Origin: Endomicrobium sp.
GTDB taxonomy: Bacteria > Elusimicrobiota > Endomicrobiia > Endomicrobiales > Endomicrobiaceae
Length of the DNA: 5,879 nucleotides
NCBI GenBank assembly: GCA_031264425.1
Contig: JAISDY010000041.1
Coordinates: forward strand, 1 to 5,879
Reading direction: 5' to 3'
Translations under genes and position numbers: made by a program
Notes under the pieces: model-generated
The model's input: only the letters and a program-made list of their open reading frames with translations
Told to the model about the DNA's origin: nothing
Databases searched by the model: none
Part shown: one piece after another, positions 1 to 5,734 of the stretch
Position numbering within the stretch: the stretch's first letter is position 1
How the letters are laid out: each line of letters starts with the position of its first letter

Positions 1-995
1 ATAGACAAAATTCAAAACTTTTTATTTTAGACAGAACTGCTCGGAAGTTTTATCACAAAAATTTCTATGATATTGTTGAGTATTTCAATTCTGGAGATTG
101 TCTGATAATCAATAATACAAAAGTTGTTCCATCAAGGCTTTTTGGCAAAAAAATAAGCGGTGGAAAAGTTGAGCTTTTATTTCTTGATCCGTGCCAAAAA
201 GACGATAAGTATAAAGTTTTACTTAAACCTTTCTCAGGAATTGGCAAAAAAGTATATTTTGACGACGGATATGAATGCGAAATATTATCAAAAACCGCTC
301 AAGGGGAAACAATAGTTAAATTTAACAAGCCCGACATTTTGGACTTTTTACAAAAGAATGGAATTATGCCTCTTCCTCCTTACATAAACCGAAAAGGAAG
401 GCTTGCTCAAGAATTATCCGACTTTGACAGGCAAAGGTATCAAACCGTTTATGCAAAGTCACTAGGCGCGATAGCTGCTCCCACGGCGGGACTTCATTTT
501 ACTGAAAGTATATTTTCAAAACTCAAAAAAAAAGGCGTAAATATCGCGACTTTAACGCTGCACGTAGGATGGGGTACTTTTAAACCTATAACGGCTAAAA
601 ATCTAACCGACCACAATATGTTGCCCGAACAATTTGAAATAGACGAAACAAATGCCGAAATTATAAATACGGCAATTAGAAATAACAATAAGGTTGCCGG
701 AGTAGGAACTACTTCCGTCAGAGCTTTGGAGACAGTAGCCGACACTTCGTGTTTTGAAGAAAACGGCAAGACTTTAATAAAAGCTTATTCAGGAAAAACT
801 TCAAAATTTATTTATCCCGGTTATAAATTTAAAATCGTAAACACTCTGATTACAAATCTTCACCTTCCAAAATCTACTCCTCTCATGATGGCAAGTGCTT
901 TCTCGTCAAGAGATCTCATGCTTAAAGCCTATGGCGAAGCCGTAAAAGAGAGATATAAATTTTTCTCTTATGGCGATTCAATGCTTATATTGTAA
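1..995 (+). CDS. queA: S-adenosylmethionine:tRNA ribosyltransferase-isomerase, 5'-truncated by window edge
   Basis: QueA transfers and isomerises the ribosyl group of S-adenosylmethionine onto preQ1 at position 34 of GUN-anticodon tRNAs (Asp, Asn, His, Tyr), giving epoxyqueuosine; it acts in the cytosol. The frame is open from the window edge (first full codon at 3) to TAA at 993-995, giving 330 visible residues. Family hallmarks, numbered from the first visible residue, are NNTKVVPSRLFG (37-48), MPLPPYI (122-128), GAIAAPTAGLHF (155-166), TLHVGWGTF, GVGTTSVRALE, FIYPGY, TNLHLPKSTPLMMASAF and the C-terminal FFSYGDSML. Full-length QueA is about 340-356 residues, so only roughly 20-25 N-terminal residues are missing. 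The first in-frame start-like codon (TTG at 339) is not the start, because conserved QueA sequence continues well upstream of it. There is a modest insertion before the RYQTVYA motif. The gene is followed by a probable terminator, so it looks like the last gene of an upstream unit. The assignment is secure. Confidence 0.96.
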   Translation, partial: RQNSKLFILDRTARKFYHKNFYDIVEYFNSGDCLIINNTKVVPSRLFGKKISGGKVELLFLDPCQKDDKYKVLLKPFSGIGKKVYFDDGYECEILSKTAQGETIVKFNKPDILDFLQKNGIMPLPPYINRKGRLAQELSDFDRQRYQTVYAKSLGAIAAPTAGLHFTESIFSKLKKKGVNIATLTLHVGWGTFKPITAKNLTDHNMLPEQFEIDETNAEIINTAIRNNNKVAGVGTTSVRALETVADTSCFEENGKTLIKAYSGKTSKFIYPGYKFKIVNTLITNLHLPKSTPLMMASAFSSRDLMLKAYGEAVKERYKFFSYGDSMLIL

Positions 996-1017
996 ATTCA
1001 CATACTTTTACAATTTT

Positions 1018-1056
1018 AAGCCTTTTATTTGAGATTATCGGAAGGCTTCTCTTTTT
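1018..1056 (+). terminator. Probable intrinsic terminator after queA
   Basis: AAGCCTT (1018-1024) can pair with AAGGCTT (1042-1048). Two T-G wobbles next to the loop can extend the stem, leaving a 13-nt loop. The stem is followed by CTCTTTTT (1049-1056), and a second run of nine T lies at 1070-1078. It sits 22 nt after the queA stop and ahead of a good promoter, as expected between two transcription units. The loop is longer than ideal and the stem short, so efficiency is uncertain. Confidence 0.55.
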
Positions 1057-1102
1057 ACTTTTGAATTTGTTTTTTTTTCTTCAATCCGATCGATGGCAAA
1101 AA

Positions 1103-1131
1103 TTGACAAAACCCTACTAAAATAATAAAAT
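1103..1131 (+). promoter_or_regulatory. Sigma-70 type promoter for the M50 protease-trpS unit
   Basis: A perfect -35 hexamer TTGACA (1103-1108) is followed by a 17-bp spacer and a -10 hexamer TAAAAT (1126-1131), five of six matches to TATAAT. The expected transcription start is near 1138, giving a leader of about 77 nt before the ATG at 1215. It lies directly downstream of the probable queA terminator. The match is read directly from the sequence; activity is inferred. Confidence 0.7.
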
Positions 1132-1135
1132 TTTT

Positions 1136-1145
1136 ACGTCGACGT
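1136..1145. promoter_or_regulatory. 10-bp perfect palindrome over the predicted transcription start (possible operator)
   Basis: ACGTCGACGT is its own reverse complement. It begins 4 bp after the -10 hexamer and covers the predicted start site near 1138, where a repressor would block initiation. It stands out as locally GC-richer than the AT-rich surroundings. No regulator can be named, and a 10-bp palindrome can arise by chance, so operator function is inference. Confidence 0.3.
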
Positions 1146-1204
1146 TTATTGGGTTTCTCTAAAAAACCTCAATTGATATTTTCAACAATTTATTTACATT
1201 TTTT

Positions 1205-1209
1205 AAGGA
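1205..1209 (+). promoter_or_regulatory. Ribosome binding site that sets the M50 protease start
   Basis: AAGGA lies 5 nt before the ATG at 1215. The upstream in-frame TTG at 1149 has no Shine-Dalgarno sequence and lies only about 11 nt after the predicted transcription start. This supports initiation at 1215. Confidence 0.7.
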
Positions 1210-1214
1210 TATTT

Positions 1215-1859
1215 ATGACTGTGCTAATCGTATTTATATATGTTGTAGTTTTTATCTTCTCGGCTATTATTCATGAAATTTCCCATGGGTATGTCGCTCA
1301 TCTAAGAGGCGACGATACTGCAAAACTTATGGGACGGATTACTTTAAATCCTCTCTCTCACATAGAGCTGTTTGGAAGTATTATTCTTCCGGCAATACTT
1401 TTATCACTAAAATCTCCTATTCTTTTCGGCTGGGCAAAACCCGTGCCAATAGATTACAGAAATTTTAAAAATCCAAGATTAGACATACCTCTTGTTTCCT
1501 TAGCGGGACCAATTGCAAACTTATTGCTTGCTTTAGTTTCAGGACTTGGAATTCGCCTTATAGGAATATTTCCCAATTTTGAAGCAGGGTTTGGAGCCGC
1601 AATACAATCGTTTTTGTATATAATGCTTATTGTAAACGTTGTTCTTACAATAATAAATCTTATACCTATTCCTCCTTTGGACGGATCAAAAGTCGCGACT
1701 TTTTTTATGCCTAGAGATATAGCGGCAAAATATATGAGCATCAATTATTTTATTTGTTTAATAGTATTATTTTTGCTATTATCTTCAGGTGTAGCGCAAA
1801 GTTTGTTATATCCTGTCATTAGCTTTTTTGTTGCAATTTTTAGCGGAATTCCTCACTAA
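1215..1859 (+). CDS. Site-2 protease family (M50) intramembrane zinc metalloprotease
   Basis: This is a compact polytopic membrane protein of 214 residues in the site-2 protease (peptidase M50) family, expected to cleave membrane-embedded substrates; its substrate is unknown. The zinc motif HEISH is at residues 20-24 inside the first membrane helix, with Glu21 the predicted catalytic base. The second family motif, NLIPIPPLDGS (148-158), carries Asp156, the predicted third zinc ligand. A conserved GRITLNPLSHIE stretch follows the first helix (40-51), and SLAGPIANL is at 95-103. Hydrophobic segments are near 2-19, 54-70, 92-118, 130-150 and 178-209. There is no PDZ domain, unlike RseP/RasP, so it belongs to the minimal type seen beside trpS and scpAB in many bacteria. 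The ATG at 1215 is chosen over the in-frame TTG at 1149 because of its ribosome binding site and because the family usually starts just before the HExxH helix. trpS follows 22 nt later. Confidence 0.9.
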   Translation: MTVLIVFIYVVVFIFSAIIHEISHGYVAHLRGDDTAKLMGRITLNPLSHIELFGSIILPAILLSLKSPILFGWAKPVPIDYRNFKNPRLDIPLVSLAGPIANLLLALVSGLGIRLIGIFPNFEAGFGAAIQSFLYIMLIVNVVLTIINLIPIPPLDGSKVATFFMPRDIAAKYMSINYFICLIVLFLLLSSGVAQSLLYPVISFFVAIFSGIPH

Positions 1860-1881
1860 TTTTTAAGCGAGTAAAACACAC

Positions 1882-2874
1882 ATGAAAAAAAGAGTATTAT
1901 CCGGCATGCGCACGACCGGAAGGCTTCATTTGGGTCACTATTTTGGAACACTTCGCAACTGGGTTAAACTTCAAGAGGAGTGCGATTGTTACTATATGGC
2001 ATCAGATTGGCATGCTTTAACTACAGAGTATGCTGACACATCTAAAATTAGCGAAAATACTTTTGAAATGATAGCTGACTGGATTACAGTAGGGATAGAC
2101 CCGTTAAAATCAGTAATTTTCAAACAGTCTGCTATTCATCAACATAGCGAACTATTTTTAATACTTTCAATGATAACTCCTTTGGGGTGGCTTCAAAGAT
2201 GTCCGACATATAAAGACCAAATAAGAGAAATTAAAAATAAAGATTTAAACAATTATGGTTTTTTAGGGTATCCCGTACTCATGGCTGCAGACATTCTTCT
2301 TTATAGGGCAAACTTAGTTCCCGTTGGTGAAGATCAACTTTCGCATTTGGAATTTACCCGTGAAATAGCTAGAAGATTTAACAATTTTTACGGGGAAGTT
2401 TTTATTGAGCCCACGGCTAAACTTTCAAAATCCACAAAAGTACCGGGCACGGATGGAAGAAAGATGTCAAAATCTTATGGAAATTCTATATTTCTCGGCG
2501 AAAGCGATGATTTAATAAAAGAAAAAGTAAAAAATACGTTTACAGATCCCTTAAAGATAAAAAAAGATGATCCCGGACACCCCGATGGCTGTGTGGTTAT
2601 AAAGTTCTATAAGATATTTTCAGAGGGTTCGGATAAATATCCAAAATTTGAACAGAGGGAAACAGACTGCAAAGCCGGGTCAATAGGCTGTTCGCTATGC
2701 AAAAAACAGTTGACCGAAATGCTTTCTGAATTTATGAAGCCTTTGGCTGAAAAAAGAAAAAAACTTGTTGCCGACAGGGCTTATTTGGAAAAAGTAATTA
2801 TGGAAGGCTGCCAAAAAGCTGAAGACTGCGCTCAAAAAACTATGACGGAAATCAGAAAGGCGTTAAAATTTTAA
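1882..2874 (+). CDS. trpS: Tryptophanyl-tRNA synthetase with a probable Fe-S cluster motif
   Basis: This class Ic aminoacyl-tRNA synthetase joins tryptophan to tRNA-Trp at the expense of ATP in the cytosol. It has 330 residues, the normal bacterial size. The N-terminal Rossmann fold carries the HIGH-type motif as HLGH (16-19) after SGMRTTGRL, followed by ASDWHALT (40-47), GYPVLMAADIL (129-139), VGEDQ (148-152) and KMSKS (194-198) in a GRKMSKSYGN context. In the C-terminal half, Cys237, Cys263, Cys270 and Cys273 form C-x25-C-x6-C-x2-C. This closely resembles the C-x22-C-x6-C-x2-C set that binds a [4Fe-4S] cluster in Thermotoga maritima TrpRS, so this enzyme probably carries one too. The ATG at 1882 is chosen because the conserved KRVLSGMRTTGRLHLGH begins right there; its Shine-Dalgarno is weak (AAGCGAG, 1865-1871). 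It is probably translated from the same mRNA as the M50 protease gene. Confidence 0.97.
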   Translation: MKKRVLSGMRTTGRLHLGHYFGTLRNWVKLQEECDCYYMASDWHALTTEYADTSKISENTFEMIADWITVGIDPLKSVIFKQSAIHQHSELFLILSMITPLGWLQRCPTYKDQIREIKNKDLNNYGFLGYPVLMAADILLYRANLVPVGEDQLSHLEFTREIARRFNNFYGEVFIEPTAKLSKSTKVPGTDGRKMSKSYGNSIFLGESDDLIKEKVKNTFTDPLKIKKDDPGHPDGCVVIKFYKIFSEGSDKYPKFEQRETDCKAGSIGCSLCKKQLTEMLSEFMKPLAEKRKKLVADRAYLEKVIMEGCQKAEDCAQKTMTEIRKALKF

Positions 2875-2891
2875 ATAGGTTTCTCTAATAA

Positions 2892-2939
2892 CGCCAATGT
2901 CTTATAATTGCATTGAGTTTGAAGATTAGCTTCTTGGCG
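2892..2939 (+). other. Inverted repeat in the trpS-scpA gap
   Basis: The 122-nt gap (2875-2996) contains CGCCAA (2892-2897) and its complement TTGGCG (2934-2939). A small GAAG-ATTAG-CTTC hairpin (2921-2933) abuts the second arm, and an alternative pairing CAATG/CATTG exists (2895-2899 with 2911-2915). No T-tract follows, so it is not a standard terminator. A perfect TATAAT lies at 2903-2908 inside the loop but lacks a convincing -35 box. The gap could hold a weak internal promoter or an RNA structure; neither is established. Confidence 0.3.
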
Positions 2940-2996
2940 GCAATACAAATACAAGGCGAAAAACGCATGTAAGTAGTCTATATTGAAAGGATTGTT

Positions 2997-3860
2997 ATGG
3001 CATATGACATTCATCTTGACGCTTTTGAAGGTCCTTTAGATCTTCTTTTACATCTCATCAAGAAGAATGACCTTGAGATTAATGAGATAAAAATAGCCGA
3101 TATTACAACCGAATATTTATCTTACCTTGATTTGATGAAAGAGCTTAACATAGACGTAGCGGGAGAATTTCTTGTTATGGCTTCCACTCTTATGCAGATA
3201 AAATCAAAATCTCTACTTCCTTCGGACAACGGAAAAGATAGCGAGGAAGACGATCCTTTTGATCAGCTAAAAAATAGATTGCTTGAATACCAAAAATATA
3301 AAGAAGTCGGGAAACTTTTATCCTACAAAATTAATGAAAATTCTCAAATTTATTATAGACCCGAGCCTGTTATAAGCAAACAAGATTTTGTTTTAGACGC
3401 TACTATTTTTGATTTGATGAGCAGCTTCCACGACGCATTGACGGCTCTGCCGGACAATATAAAAGAAATAATGTATCAGGAAATTCCCATTGAAAACAAA
3501 ATCAGGGAAATTCTTGATATTTTAGAGGGGAAACAATACGTTTCTTTTACTGAAATATTAAAGTTGCAAGGTACAAGATTAGCTCTTATCGTTTGTTTTA
3601 TGGCTGTTTTGGAACTTGTGAAAAATAAACAAATCGTCGCTAAACAATCCAAATTATTCTCGGAAATTAGAATTTATAAAGTTTACAATAACGAACAAGA
3701 ACTGGAGCAAACAAATAAAGACACAAATACTTTTGAGTTTATTGAAAATGGAGAACAATCGGTGCATTCCGGACAAAAAGAAGAAAATCTTAATCCAAAA
3801 TTAGAATTGCTTACAAAAACTGACAATATAATTCAAGGGGAAGAAGATGGAAATATCTGA
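2997..3860 (+). CDS. scpA: Segregation and condensation protein A (kleisin of the SMC complex)
   Basis: ScpA is the kleisin subunit that bridges the SMC heads and binds ScpB, forming the bacterial condensin that organises and segregates the chromosome. The 287-residue product starts with the diagnostic kleisin N-terminus, FEGPLDLLLHLI (10-21), then INEIKIADITTEYL (28-41) and AGEFLVMASTLMQIKSKSLLP (55-75, wording shared across the family). The C-terminal winged helix that contacts the SMC head spans about 165-228 and includes a VSFTEIL segment. A 59-residue tail (229-287) rich in Glu, Asn, Gln and Lys follows; it makes the protein somewhat longer than the usual 240-260 residues and looks disordered. 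The start has a good AAAGGA site (2986-2991) 5 nt upstream. The last 14 nt overlap scpB, and the end of the tail encodes the scpB ribosome binding site, which suggests coupled translation. Confidence 0.96.
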   Translation: MAYDIHLDAFEGPLDLLLHLIKKNDLEINEIKIADITTEYLSYLDLMKELNIDVAGEFLVMASTLMQIKSKSLLPSDNGKDSEEDDPFDQLKNRLLEYQKYKEVGKLLSYKINENSQIYYRPEPVISKQDFVLDATIFDLMSSFHDALTALPDNIKEIMYQEIPIENKIREILDILEGKQYVSFTEILKLQGTRLALIVCFMAVLELVKNKQIVAKQSKLFSEIRIYKVYNNEQELEQTNKDTNTFEFIENGEQSVHSGQKEENLNPKLELLTKTDNIIQGEEDGNI

Positions 3861-4473
3861 AGTTAAGAAAATTTTAGAAGTTTTGCTTTTTGTTTCAGAT
3901 AAACCTTTGAGTTTAAAAGAATTGAGGGATATAATAAAGGCAGACGTCGCCGATATTTCCAATTTGGAAGATATTTTAAAAGAATTGAAAGACGAATACG
4001 TTACTCTAAATAAACCTTACGAGATTAAATTTGTAGCGGATGGCTGGACGTTTGCCACAAAGCCCGAATATTCTCCTTGGATAAAAAAACTTTTAAAAGA
4101 AAAAACTGTTTTAAAATTGTCTCCGGCGGCATTGGAAACGCTTGCTATGATAGCCTACAAACAACCGATAACAAGGGCGGAAATTGACGAAATACGAGGA
4201 GTGGAATCTTCAGGAGTAATAGACACTCTTCTTGAAAGAAAACTAATAAAAATAGTCGGAAGAAAAGAAGCGCTTGGCAGACCATTGCTTTACGGTACCA
4301 CTCAAGACTTCTTAAAACATTTCGGACTTACCCATTTAAGCGAACTTCCCCTCATAGAAGACATGCCAAAAGAAATCCAAGAGACGGATAATCTGCCTGA
4401 ACCCGAACTTCCTTTTAATACAAAGGACATAGAGCAAAACGATACCGTAAAAAGTACCGAGATTGTGCGATAA
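3847..4473 (+). CDS. scpB: Segregation and condensation protein B (SMC complex partner of ScpA)
   Basis: ScpB acts as a dimer that binds the central part of ScpA and regulates SMC ATPase and DNA loading. The 208-residue product has two winged-helix units, about 1-80 and 90-165. The second holds the strongest family signature: LSPAALETLAMIAYKQPIT (91-109), RAEIDEIRGVES (110-121), a LIKIVGRKEALGRPLLYGTT run (133-152), and FLKHFGL (155-161). A charged, Pro/Glu-rich tail of about 45 residues follows and is probably disordered. The start ATG overlaps the end of scpA by 14 nt. AGGGG (3836-3840) lies 6 nt before it, inside the scpA coding sequence, so the two proteins are probably made by coupled translation in balanced amounts. 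The length is typical for the family. Confidence 0.96.
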   Translation: MEISEVKKILEVLLFVSDKPLSLKELRDIIKADVADISNLEDILKELKDEYVTLNKPYEIKFVADGWTFATKPEYSPWIKKLLKEKTVLKLSPAALETLAMIAYKQPITRAEIDEIRGVESSGVIDTLLERKLIKIVGRKEALGRPLLYGTTQDFLKHFGLTHLSELPLIEDMPKEIQETDNLPEPELPFNTKDIEQNDTVKSTEIVR

Positions 4474-4573
4474 TATTTGTATTTTTCAATTTTATTTTAT
4501 AAACTCCCCATGTAAAGAAGCAAGTTAATTTTTAGTTGTCATAAACAAATTCGGGGCAAAAGGATTACTAATA

Positions 4574-5734
4574 ATGCCTGAACAATCTCAGAATGGTTTA
4601 GAGACAGTTTTATTTATTAACGACCAATATATTACAGTTAGGCAGATAGGCAAGGGCGGTTTCGGCGTTGTATGGCAGGCTTATGATTTCAGTCTGAAAA
4701 GTTTTGTTGCCATAAAAGAATTGCTTCCCGAATTTTCTGAGACAAAATTTGTAGAGATGTTTTACAAAGAAGCTCTCATTGCAAAGAATATTGTACAAGA
4801 TAACATAGTAAGAGTATGGCGTTTCTGGAAAGGCAGCAACGGCTCCTATTACATATTGATGGATTTTGTCAATGGAAACGACCTTGAAGACATAATAAAA
4901 AGATGTAACGAATATCAAATTAAAATACCTTGGGAATTTTCCGTCTTAATATGTATGGACATATTAAGAGCTATAGATTATGCCAACCATATAGCCAAAG
5001 ATCCTATAACAGACAAATCTTACGGAATAGTTTATAGAGACATATCTCCGGGCAACATCCTTATTTCTTATGATGGAAACGTAAAGCTCAGTGATTTTGG
5101 AATAGCAAAAACTGCAGATGAAATAAAATTAGAGATAGGGATAAAACAGAAAATTGTAACCGGCAAATTTCCTTATATGTCTCCGGAACAATTAAAAGGT
5201 ATGCCTGACATAGACCACCGTTCCGACATATTCTCCTCAGGAATAGTGCTATATGAAATGCTTACGGGTAAGCAGCTCTTCTCTGGAGAAAATGATGAAA
5301 TTAAATCAAAAATTTTAGATACGGACTTTAATCAAGATTTATTAAACGGTCTTGAACTTCCTTTTGAACTCGGCGAGATTTTAACAAAAGCTCTTCAAAG
5401 AGACAGAAATGTCAGATATGAACGCTCAATTGAGATGTATCGCGATTTAAGAAGAGTTTTAAAAGGAATTGAAAACGAAGAGCTTATTTTGGACCTAGGA
5501 TCTTTTGTGTCAAAAGTGATGAGTAAAAAGCGCGAAGAGTCCATGAGTGTCGCCGAGCGTGTCAAATCTTTAGACAAGCAGAAGATAATAAATAATCCTT
5601 CAACCGTTAGAGTCAAAACGTCAGATTTCATTGTTGGAGATGTTTATATAGAGCCGACAGGCCGACAGCCGATTCTAAAAAACCCTCAACCGATTCTGCC
5701 CAAAATATTGATCAAGATCAATCGCAACAAATAG
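4574..5734 (+). CDS. Hanks-type Ser/Thr protein kinase; reading frame ends early after a frameshift
   Basis: This eukaryote-like Ser/Thr kinase phosphorylates proteins using ATP; its substrates are unknown. The catalytic domain is complete over about residues 19-295: glycine loop GKGGFGVV (26-33), ATP-binding Lys48 in VAIKE, the likely helix-C Glu66, the catalytic loop YRDISPGN (154-161) with Asp156 and Asn161, DFG (174-176), SPE in place of APE (203-205), and Asp218 in HRSDIFSSG. The HRD histidine is replaced by Tyr154; all other key residues are present, so activity is expected. A charged linker follows. The last 24 residues (363-386), after an 8-bp tandem duplication, are rich in Pro, Ile and Lys and look like out-of-frame translation. 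The natural continuation appears to be the -1 frame, which encodes a linker and a membrane helix. The ATG at 4574 has AAAGGA (4559-4564) 9 nt upstream. The gene lies 100 nt after scpB; that gap has a TATAAA (4498-4503) but no good -35 box and no clear terminator. Confidence 0.88.
   Translation: MPEQSQNGLETVLFINDQYITVRQIGKGGFGVVWQAYDFSLKSFVAIKELLPEFSETKFVEMFYKEALIAKNIVQDNIVRVWRFWKGSNGSYYILMDFVNGNDLEDIIKRCNEYQIKIPWEFSVLICMDILRAIDYANHIAKDPITDKSYGIVYRDISPGNILISYDGNVKLSDFGIAKTADEIKLEIGIKQKIVTGKFPYMSPEQLKGMPDIDHRSDIFSSGIVLYEMLTGKQLFSGENDEIKSKILDTDFNQDLLNGLELPFELGEILTKALQRDRNVRYERSIEMYRDLRRVLKGIENEELILDLGSFVSKVMSKKREESMSVAERVKSLDKQKIINNPSTVRVKTSDFIVGDVYIEPTGRQPILKNPQPILPKILIKINRNK
5653..5668 (+). 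repeat. 8-bp perfect tandem duplication (GCCGACAG x2) inside the kinase gene
   Basis: GCCGACAG occurs at 5653-5660 and again at 5661-5668, and a further GCCGA begins at 5668. Because 8 is not a multiple of three, one extra copy changes the reading frame. With a single copy the kinase would read through as EPTADSKKPS and join the downstream transmembrane frame without a stop. The repeat and its frame consequence are seen directly; whether it arose by replication slippage, varies between cells, or is an assembly artefact cannot be told from one sequence. Confidence 0.85.

Noticed and set aside
339..341. TTG at 339 as the start of queA
   Set aside because: The same frame is open to the window edge and encodes conserved QueA sequence (NNTKVVPSRLFG at 111-146), so the gene is truncated by the window and does not start here.
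494..769. Open frame on the minus strand inside queA
   Set aside because: It is antisense to strongly conserved QueA coding sequence, with no ribosome binding site or recognisable domain. The other minus-strand frames (65-247, 1454-1744, 4610-4918, 5395-5631) are rejected for the same reason.
1149..1214. TTG at 1149 as the start of the M50 protease, adding 22 residues
   Set aside because: It has no ribosome binding site and lies almost at the predicted transcription start. The ATG at 1215 has AAGGA at the right distance and places the HExxH helix where the family usually has it.
1152..2888. GGTTTCTCTAA shared by 1152-1162 and 2878-2888, both in noncoding DNA ahead of genes
   Set aside because: A few exact 11-nt matches are expected by chance in a window of this size and AT content, and the flanks do not align.
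4477..4573. Possible promoter (TTGTAT with TATAAA) and CCCC/GGGG pairing in the scpB-kinase gap
   Set aside because: The spacer between the hexamers is only 15 bp, the -35 match is poor, and the 4-bp GC arms are too far apart to support a real hairpin. The kinase may have its own promoter, but it cannot be placed.
5707..5722. ATTGAT-CAAG-ATCAAT hairpin as the stimulator of a programmed frameshift
   Set aside because: It is weak (six AT-rich pairs) and 23 nt from the slippery site; known stimulators usually lie about 5-9 nt away.
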